Positions 12,049 through 23,443 of a stretch of DNA of 64,000 nt are shown one piece after another (position 1 is the first letter of the stretch; each line of letters begins with the position of its first letter). The stretch is from Oxytricha trifallax (lineage: Eukaryota > Ciliophora > Spirotrichea > Sporadotrichida > Oxytrichidae). The stretch is from positions 40,097 through 104,096 of the forward strand of contig ARYC01017997.1 of assembly GCA_000711775.1 (NCBI GenBank), in the 5' to 3' direction. The position numbers were made by a program, and so were the translations under genes. The notes below the pieces were generated by a model. That model saw nothing but the letters and a program-made list of their open reading frames with translations, ran no database searches and was not told the origin of the DNA.

Positions 12049-12879
12049 TCAAACAAATTTTATCTGCTTATCTTAAAGGTATCTCTTGAACTTAGCTCTC
12101 TTTTGTGTTTCAAGTATATCTTCTAATGATGACCTTGGATATGCTGGAGCTCTTACTATGATCATCTCAACAATTTTCTTAATCTCAGTGCATACATCTT
12201 CTTGCTTTATATGTTTAACAGGCAAGCTTATTGATTACTTTTCTTGCTTTGTTCCGAAGTAAGACATACTCTCCATTTCGCACTCTAATATAGTTGCTGT
12301 TACCGCCCAGACATCCTACTAAACAGAGCCATTAGTCCACTTCTCTCTTATTGGGAAGTGTCCAGGTGTGCCTAGTACTTTAGCTAAAGTCACTATTTCT
12401 TACCTTATTGCTCTATTGAAATCAATGACTACTATTTCTAAAGGACAGAGATTTAGCATTAAATTTTCTGGCTTCAAATATCTATTGACATAACCTAGAT
12501 CATGGAGCTCTTTCACACCCTTAGTCATTTCTGTGAGTACCTCATTCAAATCATCAGGATATCTTTTTATGGTAGAGATACTATCTTAGAGTCATTTCAA
12601 ACTTCTTGAGTCTCAAAGCAATAAAACCATGTCCAAGTATAACTCCGTCGAGCTTAGCCAAGTTCTTGCATTATCTTTTCTAAGCCTCTCTCAGTACAAT
12701 GTGTTCATTGGCAAACTCATTTTAATATTACTCGTTCATAATGAGATACATGAATGGATATACCTTGTAAGCAAATTCATTAACAACTATAAGTTTTACC
12801 TTGTTAAATACGTCAATATTCAGAAAGTTCTCAATACAGTTGCTTATGTCGACTGCATTTAATGCTGGCATATACAATT
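12049..12879 (-). pseudogene. T3 57-kDa protein gene, kinase-like part
   Basis: The reverse strand encodes the C-terminal kinase-like half. The C-terminus reads AKFKRYLQDKQIKFV, then TGA (complement at 12049-12051), and the segment before T4 reads MPALNAVDISN. The segment HDLGYVNRYL replaces the usual H-R-D loop. Frame breaks are present. T4 interrupts it at 12880; beyond T4 the complement of 17020-17400 can be read on in phase (SLAKAQDRAERIIQ), so that stretch is probably the upstream part. Confidence 0.65.
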
Positions 12880-13018
12880 CAAAACCCCAAAAACCTTTCA
12901 GTAGTTTGATTGAGTTTTTGATTGATAAAAGTAGACTATTAGTGCAATACTTTATTAGGGTTTTAATAGGGTTTATGTAGGGGTTTAATGTTTAAATATT
13001 AGTATTTTAAGTGAGTAT

Positions 13019-14023
13019 ATGCGAGGTTTGGGGTCTGTTTATGACAGTGAGTATTTAGATTTATTGTTTAAGTTGCGATATGGATGTGATGAATATAGTG
13101 AATAACTCAAGCCTGTTCTTGATTATACGTCTATAGCAAGGCTACTCCATAAATCTCCAGCAACTGTGAGGTCTCACTGTCTATTATCATTTAATTTAAA
13201 AGATAGCGTCTTAATTCTAAGCCTAAGAGACCCTTAAAGTTTTAGCAGCATCATATCGATTATCTTATTAATGATAAGACTCTTAAATAGTGGGCTCGCT
13301 TCTCTCTGGCCTAGAGAGCTGTGATGTTTCATCGCCAATTTCCTGAACTTCACATCTCTGCTTAATCTATAGCGTACATATATAAAAAGAATGGAATATC
13401 TTACAAGACTGTCAATCGCATTAAGAGAGTGATTGACTTTAATGTTTCATTTATAAGGATAATTTAAATTATATATTCGATTAAATGCAGAGGGCTATTA
13501 CTAATAACATTAAGTTCATACACGCTGATGAAGCAGTATTCACGTTTAATACCTTCATATCAAGGTCTTGGTATAAAAGATATAGCAACATTGAAGTATA
13601 TGATTAAAAGGTTAAGGTTTAAACTCATGCTATACTTGGTGGAATAAGCGAAGATAATGGCCTCGAGACTTATGTTATCTAAAGTTCTTGTAATAACTCG
13701 GAGATAAGTACGTTGACTAAGAGATTATTCTATTCGTTGATAACTTGTCAGTTCATAAAACTAAAGACTCAAGGAAGGAATATGAAAGGCTAAACGTAAT
13801 ACCTGTTTTTAATGTTCCTTACAGCCCTTAGTTTAATGGAATTGAATTATATTGGAAGTTATTGAAAGGCCACTACAAGAAACTCCTACTCTATCACTTG
13901 ATGCACGACTTAAAGATAGATATAGTAGATTTTATTAAGAGAGTCAGCGAGGATAAAGCTAAAGTGTGCGCAAGAGAAGGTAGATTTTGTGTATATAAAT
14001 AAGTTTTAGATTTAAACGAATGA
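13019..14023 (+). pseudogene. T4 transposase (42 kDa), frameshifted
   Basis: Tc1/mariner-type DDE transposase of TBEs. It starts MRGLGSVYDSEYLDLLFKL and an HTH-like part follows (IARLLHKSPATVRSHC). The first catalytic Asp lies in IHADEAVFTFNTF, the second in LFVDNLSVHK, and the Glu in YSPQFNGIELYW; the last two are 34 residues apart. Compared with T11 and T5, one base is lost near 13196 and one is gained near 13455, so this copy cannot make the full protein without frameshifting. TGA at 14021-14023 is the usual stop (DLNE). Such transposases are thought to help remove germline-limited DNA during macronuclear development. Confidence 0.85.
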
Positions 14024-14029
14024 ATAAGT

Positions 14030-14820
14030 TCACATATTAAATTTGCCCGTAAAGGGATTTGGCTTCTCTTTCTTTTCTTCCTCTTAAGGCTTGCTTGGGC
14101 CTATGTTTCTTCTCTTATTGCCAGCTCCTGCATCTATGTTCATCTCTTCTGGCTTTTTGAAATCTTTGTAGAGTCTCTTACTCAATTCATGCTTTACATG
14201 TGATTTTCTCTCTCTGTTTAATTTGCTACGTTCTTTCATCAAGTATATAACATTACAAGGTTTTTCTATAAAGTTAAAAGACTAAGCTTACTTGAGATGA
14301 AAGGGTGCTTTTGAAGTTCCTATGGCCAGGTGTCACTTATTTTAATACCTTGCTTCTCTTTTTCTTCAGGAGAGATGCTGTAGCGTTTCTTATGAGCTTC
14401 TTAAATAACTTCATTTAAGTACTCAGGTTTCAGAGTTGCAATAACACCAAAGAAGAAGTTTTTCTCTGGCAACTTATAAGAGAGCTGTAGCTTTGATGGA
14501 ATGTAGAGAGCTACGTCCGGATCACTCATAGCATCGTCATATAAGTTTGTTACTGATATTTCAGGGTAGTTAGGTATCTCTAACATCCTAATTTTATTAG
14601 ACTTAAAAGCTTTTTTCTCTTCACTTAACAATGCTTTTAAGAATGAGATTTTTGTTCCCTCCTGTGTTGACAAGAACAATCCAACTATAATGGATTTATC
14701 AATTTTAGTTAAGAACTTACCTTGCTATACCAAATATCTATAGTAGTCCTCTTTACTTCGAAATTTTCCTATTAAATCTTGAGATTAAATTCTCTTCTTT
14801 GCATCATTCATAGACTCCAT
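14030..14820 (-). CDS. T4 22-kDa TBE protein, apparently intact, two mini-introns
   Basis: The reverse-strand gene starts MESMNDAKKRIQ at 14820. Two GT-AG introns restore one frame: about 36 nt after the codons for YRYLVQQ, and 26 nt after KHPFIS. The protein of about 225 residues contains EIPNYPEISVTNLYDDAM, LPEKNFFFGVIATLKPEYL, a basic segment NRERKSH, the invariant MNIDAGAGNKRRN, and a Lys/Glu-rich tail ending NPFTGKFNM. No other copy in the window is open throughout. It converges on the transposase stop. The role of the 22-kDa protein is unknown; it is conserved in every TBE here and has a distant relative in the M elements. Confidence 0.85.
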
Positions 14821-15385
14821 CTTGCTTCCTCTTTCTAGAAATGTTAATGAAATTTAAAATTATGGATATCCATTCTAAGTTTATTAAAATCTTACTACTA
14901 AATAGGGAGGACCTACTGGAGGTCAACCTTGAAAAGATATGCGGAGAAGCATTGAAAAACTTGCTCCAAGTTTCACTGATTGATTTCCATTTTTATCAAT
15001 CTATCTCCATTAAATTGCTCCTAATAATGTTTAGTTATTTTAGGAGGTCTTCCAAATTAAGTTCAAACTTTCTTAGGAGTTAAATTTTAAGGTTAAAACT
15101 TAATTAAGAGCATATTAAATTTAAAAATGATTAATAACTTTTCCTCCTAAGTAACTTGAATCTTAATTTGGAGGACCTCCTAGAGAAACAAAACTTCATT
15201 AGTAGTATTTTAATTTACTAAAATGTATAAAATTCTCATAAAATATGTCAACTTACACTCTTTTATGGTTACTTAATTTTCTTACCTCTCAACAAAGAAT
15301 TTACCAGAGTGCCTTATACTCTACTATTATATTATACCTAGGAATATTTTATCATTATTATGATAAAATATATCACCAAACAAAA
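14821..15385. promoter_or_regulatory. T4 divergent promoter region with AGGAGGTC palindromes
   Basis: Lies between the divergent 22-kDa and 57-kDa starts. GGAGGTCTTCCAAATTAAG near 15042 and its inverted copy CTTAATTTGGAGGACCTCC near 15163 face each other; GGGAGGACCTACTGGAGGTC near 14907 is another partly palindromic copy. Other TBEs keep different palindromes at the same place. The regulatory role is inferred from position and symmetry. Confidence 0.5.
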
Positions 15386-16857
15386 ATGAGCGCTAACTTG
15401 TTAAGAAGAGCGGCATTACTGGGATAAAGCCAATAAAAGTTATCATTCCAGTAACCAAGAAAAGTAGAGAACAGAGACGCTTGTACTTAGTGGGAGCCTA
15501 CTTATGACCACTTTGACCAGTCTAGCTTTGAGATTTTAATATAAGTTAAGTAGGAGGTTATCATAAACGCTGTGAAATTTGGAGAGGAGGCTAAACAACC
15601 TGTCATAAGGCATTGATAAATACCAACCAAAGTTGACTATTAATGTAAATAATGCAATAAAGTTTTCCCTAACAAGTCAACTTAAAAGAGACACTTGAGA
15701 GATATACACAACGATAAGCCAAGGTTATATCTCAAGCATTAAAAGAAAGATGGGAAGTATGTCTGTGAGCTCTGTGAGAAGACATATTCTCATACTAGAG
15801 ACCTCAAAGTGCACTTAAAGAAAAAGCACAATAAAAGATTTGTCTTTATTCATGAACCTACTGGTAAAAAATTCCTCTAAAAAAGAAGATCAAGAAACCC
15901 AGTGGAGTCTCATAGAGTTGAAGTGTAGAAGTAAGTTAAAATGAAGTAAGCAATTAAGAAAAATGAAGTAAGCAGTTAAGAACTTTCCAGTCTCTGATAT
16001 CAATAAAATCATGGTTAAAATAGAGGCAATGAACATTCCTATATTAAAAATTATTGACTTAGATTCTTGCTTAGAAAGCTACCTTACTCTTGAAAATAAA
16101 ATTGAGAAGAGAGTCATTACTGATGACTTATATGCTTACAAGATATATCCTTTCCATTACTTCGTTGCTGATGACAAGTTCCAAATGGATTTCGCTAATG
16201 TGTATTATGCTCTTTAAAAGGCAAAGTTAAATGAGCGCAGGGCATATCATCTAGCTTGATGCTTTTTTACAGGGTAAAGATCATGTAGCCTTCAGGCTTC
16301 CTTTACTCGAAATGACTTACAGATAATTCTTATCTAACAATAGTTGTCAGTGATAGATTGGCTAGATAGTATTGTAGATAGTTGAGGGGATTGAAGAGCT
16401 TCACAAGCTTGGTTATGTTCATAGAGACTTAAAGCCAGAGAACATCATGATAAACTTTCAGCCTCTTAGAGTTTATATTATTGACTTCAACAGAGGTTAA
16501 AGAGTGCAAGCCTCTGCATTAGGAAATGTATACGACACTCCTGGATATTTCCCAGAGAGAGAGGATTGGAGAGATGGAGACACTTAATGGGATATCTGGG
16601 TTAGAGCAGTTATAATAATAGAGAGCGACATGCCAAGAAACGATTACTTTAGCTGCAGGGGTGAGAGAGATTCTAAGCAGAGAATCAAAAATTATCTCAA
16701 TAAAAATAAAATAAATGGAGGTCTCAGAGAACTTGCATACTTAACTATTATCAAGTCAAGCTAAGAGAATTAACAAACTATAGAAACAATCAAACATCAA
16801 CTTAGAAAGATAAAATTCAGAGGACTGCCACATGACTCTAAGCTTATGTTTGTGTGA
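15386..16857 (+). pseudogene. T4 57-kDa protein (C2H2 fingers plus kinase-like domain), frameshifted
   Basis: Starts MSANLLRRAALLGQ at 15386 and stops at TGA 16855-16857. In one frame two C2H2 fingers are plain: CKQCNKVFPNKSTQKRHL and CELCEKTYSHTRDLKVHL, each CX2CX12HX4H. After further frame changes comes the start of the kinase-like domain (IPILKIIDLDSCLESYL), then HKLGYVHRDLKPENIM and IIDFNRG, where DFN replaces DFG, then TPGYFPEREDWRDGD (APE-like) and IWVRAVIIIES. At least three frame breaks (near 15612, 15950 and 16340) mean this copy is inactive. Known TBE 57-kDa proteins have the same finger-plus-kinase layout. What they phosphorylate or bind is unknown. Confidence 0.85.
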
Positions 16858-17019
16858 AATATTTTAAAAACTCGCTTGTTATACTCACTTAAATTACTAA
16901 TATTTAAAGATTAAACCTCATACATAAACCCTATTAAAACCCTAATAAAGTATGCACTAATAGTCTACTTTTATCAATGAAAAACTCAAGCAAACTACTG
17001 AAAGAGTTTTGGTGTTTTG

Positions 17020-17820
17020 ATTGTATTATTCGTTCAGCCCTATCCTGAGCTTTTGCTAAACTACTTTGATAATCATGAGAACCTTACATTTGAGGTAATA
17101 TTGTTGAATTTAATTAATATTCAAGACTTTATGCTTCATTTGCTTTGGGACATCATTTTGTCCAGGGACCTCAATTTCTTAAGGACTTTAATTTCCCCAC
17201 GGACTTCAATTTACTCAGAACCTGATTTTCTAAAGGGACCTCTTTTTCTACATTAACCTCAAAATCCTCAGAGCAGTTTTGAAACTTTGAGAATAGAAAA
17301 TTTAGATCATTCGAGATTGTTTAGTACCAATTTTGGAATGATAGACTCCAATTAGGCAAAAACTCAACTAAAAAATATCAGCAAAATGCTTATAGCTGTT
17401 TTCATTTTGGTGCTCTAGCGTAATGAAGTCAGATTCATGCTAAAAATAGCTTACTATCTTTGACAGTAATTTCATGTTTAAAATACAAAACAAACCAATA
17501 TCTATGAGAACAAGAGGGGGGGAGAAGATATCAAAATATTAAATGAAGCAAAAGCTCAATATATTTATTCTATAATGACAAGCTCTGCTTCTTTTAATGT
17601 TTATAATAAGCAACTTGGTTATTTTGAGAAACACTTAGGATGCATAAAAGAACAATTAGAATAAGAGGATGTTTGACTTGTACAATCGTTCTCATAATCA
17701 ATCTGGAGAGCGGAAAACTTGGTTGCATCAATTGGTCTAAAATAACCAGGATATTAGAGACTGAATTGTAAAGTCAAGGCAGAGAAGATGATAAAAATAT
17801 AGAATGTTGAGTATTATTTC
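17020..17820. other. T3 segment, mostly unrecognised
   Basis: About 17020-17400 may be the upstream part of the T3 57-kDa gene on the reverse strand (weak, frame broken). 17400-17820 shows no coding frame, terminal repeat or match to other copies. Confidence 0.4.
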
Positions 17821-18160
17821 TTTTTCTTGAATTTCAAAAAATTTAAAGTTAGTCCATATGGTGCTGTGAGAATTTTTATTTTCTTGCAGGATGCTTTAAA
17901 GTGCCTGAATTAAAATGCTAAACAGCCTACAAGCAATGATACCTAACTGTTGAGGCGCTCTTGCACATGAGCTTTGCTATAGATACATAATTTATTAATG
18001 GTTTGACTTAGTCTATATTAAAACTTGTACTATACCTAAGCTTAAGCAGTAAATCTTATTATTACTCATCATAAATAGACCCTAAATTTCGCAAATTTCT
18101 ATCTCATTTTGCAATTTGACCTAATTTCTCTACTAACCCCAATAAGACCTCAACTATACC
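17820..18160 (-). pseudogene. T3 transposase, N-terminal fragment
   Basis: The reverse strand reads GSIYDEQQQDLLLKLRYS, then NIDQVKPLINYVSIAKLMCK and STVRYHCL: the DNA-binding N-terminus of the TBE transposase. The catalytic two thirds are deleted. Confidence 0.75.
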
Positions 18161-18743
18161 CTTCAAATCAAAGTACTTATAAACCTCACTAAGGGGTTTT
18201 GGGGTTTGAATGAAGAGGGCTGAAGCTCAATAAATTATGTCATGATTTAGAAGTAAGGAAGATCTCAATCGATACTTCTCTCAAAAAGGTAAGCAATAAC
18301 ATAAGCTTAATCATAAAGGATAGTGGGATTATTTCCTCCACTATAGAAGTATCAAAATTTAATATTTAAAAATAGATTCTTTGATGAAAAGAAAGCCTTC
18401 AAAGCAATGAAATTAATTTGATAGAGATACTAAACTACCCAGAAATTTCAGTGACTTATCTCTCTAGGATACGATATAAAAGATGAAGAGCTGGTAATTT
18501 ATATTCTTACCAAGAAACAACTCTTTAATAAACTTCCAAAAAGGGGCATATTCCTTTGTGTTCTTGGAACTTTAAGAGAGACTTATCTTATAAATCATTA
18601 AAGTAAACTAAAAATGATTGAATCTGCTTCAATTTATAAAAGCATGAAATTTGAAAATTTAAAGTAAAACTTTCAATATTTGGACCTAGGATTTAAAGAA
18701 AATAAATATTACAAAAAATACAAAAAGTTTTTGGACAAATTCA

Positions 18744-19731
18744 ATGAAAATCAAACTTGAAAAAGGCAAAAAATTTGTAGAATTTGCATGTGAAGTTTGT
18801 AATAAACCGCAAGTATCATATGATGCCAAAGAAAAGCACAGATAAAGAAAGCACAAAGGAATGTATGGGTTGTCACAAATTAAATAATAGAAAGAATAGT
18901 TGGATTAATAGTTACTTTAGAAAAATTTGGAGTTCAATAATTTCAAAGAGTAAAAGAATGAAGAAATCAGGGAGTTGTTGGAAAGAATTACTGTTCTTGA
19001 AACAGAAAATAGAATACTTAAACAGCAAAATATCAAATTAGGAAAGAAAAAATCATCTCAAACAAAAATCAAAATGCTTACAAAAACAAATGAACTAATT
19101 AGTGATAACAACATTAAATACGCAGCCTATAATTTAAATCTCCTCAATGCTGAAGAAATGGATTGGTTTAATAAGGAATTGTGTGGAGATCTTGCCAGGA
19201 TAGTCATTTCAGATATGCCGTTCCCTGATACAATGATAGATTTCAAGTATGATATTTAAATAAAGAATAATTTAATGAACTTTTAAATAGAAAAAATATA
19301 GGAATTTGGGTACTTATTTTTTTGGGTAACAAAAAAGTAATTAACATTTGGGGTTGAATTTTTAAAAAAAAAAACACAAATACTCGTACATTGACATGAT
19401 AATTTGGGATAAAGTTCATGAAAATGGGAATTTTGAGGGAGGACCTGGCTACTATTTGGATCATCAGTTTGAAATTTGCTTGATTGGGAGAAAAGGACAA
19501 GTTTTTGATCAACTGCATCTTCATACAATACAAGACATATTAAAGCTCCAAGAAGAATAGCATCACAAAAACCAGATGAGCTTTATGAAATAATCCACCA
19601 GCTGATTCCAAATGCAAGAATTATAGAGGCCTTTGCAAGGACCAACAATATTAGGAGAAATTATATTTGTATAGGGAATCAAATTTAAGATAAAAAGTTG
19701 AGAAATTTGAAGTATGGGAGAATTGTATGAA
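18744..19731 (+). pseudogene. M1 zinc-finger MT-A70 methyltransferase-like protein
   Basis: Starts MKIKLEKGKKFVEF at 18744. One C2H2 finger follows (CEVCNKPQVSYDAKEKHRQ, CX2CX12HX4H), then a Gln/Glu-rich coiled coil to about residue 100 (ERITVLETENRILKQQN), then an MT-A70 domain: RIVISDMPFPDT at the place of the DPPW motif, EFGYLFFWVTK, MIIWDKVHENG, HQFEICLIGRKGQ, KAPRRIASQKPDELYEIIHQ, and IPNARIIEAFARTNN, ending at IGNQ and TGA 19729-19731. MT-A70 proteins methylate the N6 of adenine in RNA or DNA using SAM. DMPF instead of DPPW suggests weak or no catalysis, as in METTL14-type partners. Two single-base frame breaks (an A-run near 19370 and near 19540) disable it as written. Confidence 0.85.
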
Positions 19732-20064
19732 AATCAAACTTAATTAACTAAAATTTAATAAATTAATAAAAATAAATTCATTGGTTGAGGCATCTGAATT
19801 TCTTCTTTATATTTATTTATTCTCTGTAAATTCTATAAATTAAAATTAAATAAAGTTAAATTTTTTTTAAAATTAAAATAAAAACTATATTTTTCTTTAT
19901 ATAAGTTAATTACTATACAATTGATTTAAATTAGATTCAAAATAACAAACTTTAATTAAATCTCTAGATAGTAGTAAATTTTATGTATAAATTGAAGAAC
20001 ATTTATATACTAGATAGAAAATAAAGTTTTGTTTGATTTTTTAAGTTTTTTAGAATTTTCCTGT

Positions 20065-20085
20065 AAATGTCCTGTCAGGACATTT
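20065..20085. terminator. Palindrome between convergent M1 genes
   Basis: AAATGTCCTG and CAGGACATTT form a perfect 10-bp inverted repeat around one T, between the 3' ends of the convergent MT-A70 and transposase genes. A role in 3'-end formation is a guess. Confidence 0.35.
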
Positions 20086-20189
20086 TATTATAATATATAT
20101 ATTTAGGGGGGAAGGGGATGAAAATGGGGATATATTAACTTACCTTTTTTGCATTAGAAATAGCTGTAATTTGTATTGCTATTTGTTTG

Positions 20190-21800
20190 AAGTGAAATTC
20201 AGACTTTTTTTATTAATAAATATTTTAGAGAAATTTTAATTGCTTCATCGAATGAATCACTAATCCAACTAAAATTAAGGCTTGTAATTTACTACCTTTT
20301 TATCGTTCCAAAAGATTTATTGATTTCTTTTAAAAGAAAAAGGTTTTTCAATTGGGGCCATTTGAAAATGATAAGGTCCTAGGTATTAAATACTTATTTA
20401 GAGTAACCTGAATTTTTTAAAAATAAATTAGCTGCGGTGGTATGTAGCATTTTCTAGAAGGAATATAGTATCGACTATCCAATGTTATTCTTACTTTTCA
20501 AGTATACCAATTAAGTCCAAAAGAAAATTGTAGAAAGTTTTACTGTTATTGTAGCCTTTAGTCATTTAAAAAAACACTTATCCCTTATTAGATATTCCTG
20601 CTATAACATTAACCTAATAGAGGCGTTAAGAAACTTCAGAATAGTTTTTAAGTCCTTTGAAACTCCAACTTTTCTTGATATCATTAGACAACTAGATGCT
20701 ACTTTCATCAATATTTATGATAGTTTTCTATAAGTTTGATTAATTTATAAAATCTCTTGCTGCAAAGTGCCGAGCTATTATACATTCTTTGTTATTTGTT
20801 CTTTAATCTATTTTGTAAACTTTCTTATAACTCATTTTCATCTGTTTTTTCATGAGCCTTTGCAGTTTATTTTTACTGATATTGATACTCAGATTCTCAT
20901 TGATACTTTTACAAATTTCCTAAGTTGACTATAATGGTATGCCATCTTAATGTTGTCTCAAGATAAATTGTTAAATATGCTTAAGGTTCTAGCTTTTTTT
21001 TCATGAAAGTTTCAAATTTTTTAAATCCTACTAATCTATAAAATCATTAAGAGCATTGTCTAATTAAGTGCGACTTAGATTGAATCTTTTTAAAAGTGTA
21101 AGTTTTGAACAATTTTCGTCAAAATACAATCGCTTAATTTTTGAGGCAAGAGTTTCCTGATTTTTTTTTGCTTATTTTTATAAATCTGGTCCTGTTGTTC
21201 TTAATTCTTGGGAACCATAGTCATCAATTTCATGTTTTTTTATTGCTACACTTTTTACTTAAGTTTATACATGAACATTGTAAAGTTGCTATACACTTTC
21301 ATTAACTGCATTTATAATTTCATCTGAACTGACAATAACTCTTCTTACTTTTAACTGATGATTGAGGGGAGCTTATAGGGCTTTTGTAAAGTAATCTTAA
21401 TACTCTTCTTTACTTATACTACTCTAAAAATTTTCAATTGATTAAATTTATTTAGCAATTTTCTGAGGTCACTAATGACACTATTATTTAGTATTCCTTC
21501 AATTTTCTCTTCTAATAAATTTTCCTTATACTCTAGATCTAAATTGGTTATTTATTTTAGTTCAAGGTATTCCTTCTAAAAGTCTCATATATAAATTACG
21601 GATGTGGATTTGCTCTTCCAATAATCATAATTTTAGTTTGAGATCTAGTAGTTATTTTCATTTGATAAGCTACTATTAGATCTTGATGCTTATCTATCGT
21701 TAAAGTCTTAGTTAAAAATTTTTCTGATATCTGTTTATCTGTAATCATCTCTTCTCTGAATGTTTTCCATTTTTGTATTATATAATTTAAGTTTCTTGGC
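20190..21800 (-). pseudogene. M1 DD34E transposase, decayed
   Basis: The reverse strand carries the Tc1/mariner-type core seen in M2 and M3: FLLENATYHRS (the second catalytic Asp is Glu here) and YLGPYHFQMAPIEKPF. Many frame breaks occur, and the N-terminal part (KWKTFREEMITDKQ, TKIMIIGRANPHP) resembles the other copies only weakly. It is clearly related to the M3 protein, less to the TBE transposase. It is divergent from the 22-kDa-like gene. Boundaries are approximate. Confidence 0.7.
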
Positions 21801-21962
21801 AAGTAATTATTCCTTATTCCTTAAGGAATTTCTTTAAGTGTAAAGTTATTTAAGCTCCCTATTTATTATTCTGATAAAATTAAATTCTTAAACCTATTTA
21901 TAATTAATTAAAAACTTAAAATAAATTTGTGGTCCTAAATTAAACACAGACAGTTTTAGTTA

Positions 21963-22786
21963 ATGGAATAAAGACTATAAGAAATAAATATAAACTAACT
22001 CGTGGGAAAAAATTGTGAGTATAAAGGAGCTTTATAATTTCTTAACTTAAGAATGTGGAGCGTATTTGCCAAAAGTGAATTGCACTATTGTCTACTTTTT
22101 TAGAAGTAACATAAATGGAAACAAGGAGGTAATATTTGGCAAATAATGGCTTTATAGTATTTGAAAAGAAAAGATGTTATAGTTGCTGCTCTGCCTTAAA
22201 TAGAGAGTTTGACGTCTGATGATTTTCTAGAGTATGCCTAAACTAAGCCTTCACTTTTAAATTACTTGCCAGATCAATGCGATTAGCTACATTTGGATAA
22301 AAAATGGATTGTCGACATATTGTTTTCATTAGACTAAGAAGGCATAAATAGCATGGTTTAGCAAGCAAAAATTATGAGAAGATAAAGACTTGACTAGTCA
22401 AACAATTTGATCGTACACATGATGCCAGAATTCGTTTCAGCTTTAAATAACTCTATTAACTACAGTGTTAAAATTAAACATTTTATATACTCTTTTTAGT
22501 TCAAAAAGGAAGATCAGCATATTTACTAAAGTAATCAGAGAAGAGGAGATAAAGACCCAATGTTAATGAGGAAATGAGAGATAACAATCAATAACCCAGA
22601 CAGAGCAAACAAAAGTATCTGGAAAATAATGAAAGAATGAGACAAGAATTTCAGGGAATGAGAGAGCAAATTGATGATTTGATGAACTACAATCAACTGG
22701 TCCACCAACTCCAGAATGACGGACTCTTAGATGACTAAGGATGTCCCTAAATGTTGGGACCTATTCAATAGAATAGCAACTGTTGA
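21963..22786 (+). pseudogene. M1 22-kDa-like protein, two introns
   Basis: Starts MEQRLQEININ at 21963, with one frame break before IKELYNFLTQECGAYLPK. Intron 1 (GTAATATTTGG to GGCTTTATAG, 29 nt) precedes YLKRKDVIVAALPQIESL, then DDFLEYAQTKPSLLNYLPDQ, HLDKKWIVDILFSLDQEG and LNNSINYS. Intron 2 has lost its GT (now TTAAAATT) but keeps TTTTTAG. Then KGRSAYLLKQSEKRR, a helical region, and a Gln-rich C-terminus ending at TGA 22784-22786. The order IP-x-I, then T-x-x-F, then P-x-x-x-x-YLP, then an I-L-x-x-L motif matches the TBE 22-kDa protein, so the two are probably distant homologues. Confidence 0.75.
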
Positions 22787-23034
22787 TAAAAAGATTTTTA
22801 TCTCTAGGAGCTAGACATATTAATTTAACTAACAAAACTTTTTAAATTAATATAGTAACCTATTTAACTTATAAACCAACTTTAATTTTATTGTCTAACT
22901 TTTTAAAATAAAGATTCTAACCTTTTCCTATTTTTTTATCAGTTTTTTTAGATAAGTTTGGAATATATTTATTTATAAAATCCTAACCTATAAAACTTAA
23001 AGTATATAAAAATCCTTAAAATAAAGTTTGACTA

Positions 23035-23069
23035 TTTTACTTTTTATAAATACCATGGTGTTAGTAAAA
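23035..23069. repeat. M-family palindrome, M1 copy
   Basis: TTTTACT ... ACCATGGT ... AGTAAAA is an imperfect hairpin of about 35 bp, 375 bp upstream of the coiled-coil gene. Palindromes of the same length and design lie at the same place in M2 and M3. Confidence 0.55.
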
Positions 23070-23443
23070 GACAAATTTCTGATAAAATATTTTTCTAGCT
23101 AATTTTTATTCGAGAAATAGTTAAAACAAAGCAAGTCCCTACTAATCAGTTCTTTATATTAAACTAGGAATAGCTATTTAAAAGCAATTACTATTATTTT
23201 CTTAATAAATTGTCTGATTTTAAATTTTAGAATTGAGTAGAAAATAGTAGATTTTATGATAGTTTAGTAGATTTAATGAGACTTTATGAGATTTTAGTAG
23301 AGTTTAGTAGAGTTTAAAAATAACTTAATATCTGATAAATTAAATTGAAATTTTACTGTATTAAGAACTCAAAAATAAGGATGCTAAATACTAATCCTGA
23401 ATTTACTTAGAAGGGGGATTTTTTTTAAAAAATAATTTTCTCA

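Larger units (their letters stand above)
12880..17019 (+). mobile_element. T4: full-length TBE, 4,140 bp, ATT target duplication
   Basis: The left end CAAAACCCCAAAAACC starts at 12880 and the right end GGTGTTTTG stops at 17019, flanked by ATT on both sides (12877-12879 and 17020-17022). The length fits the 4.1 kb known for TBEs. Gene order is transposase (+), 22-kDa (-), 57-kDa (+): the first two converge with stops 6 bases apart, and the last two diverge from a promoter region rich in short palindromes (14821-15385). It is inserted in the 57-kDa gene of T3. T11 at the right edge belongs to the same subfamily (same AAACC(T)TTTCAGTAGTTTG-type end). Confidence 0.92.
11910..18208 (-). mobile_element. 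T3: deleted TBE split by T4
   Basis: The left end CAAAACCCCAAAACCTC starts at 11910 and the right end GGGGTTTTGGGGTTTG stops at 18208. Reverse orientation: 57-kDa gene on the left (12049-12879, probably continuing at 17020-17400 after T4) and only the transposase N-terminus on the right (about 17820-18160). The 22-kDa gene is absent. The left flank is ACT but the right flank is AAT, and the T2 sequence on the two sides is from different genes. So T3 is probably a fusion of two insertions with loss of what lay between. 17400-17820 holds nothing I recognise. Confidence 0.7.

Noticed and set aside
14841-15083. Small + strand open frame in the T4 promoter region
   Set aside because: No counterpart in T5, T6 or T11; it covers palindromic promoter repeats.
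19243-19533. Overlapping reverse-strand open frames over the M1 MT-A70 gene
   Set aside because: Antisense shadows; the + strand has clear MT-A70 similarity here.
18744-19731. M1 MT-A70 gene as a host gene split by IESs
   Set aside because: It lies within TA-flanked element ends and is matched in position and strand by M2 and M3.
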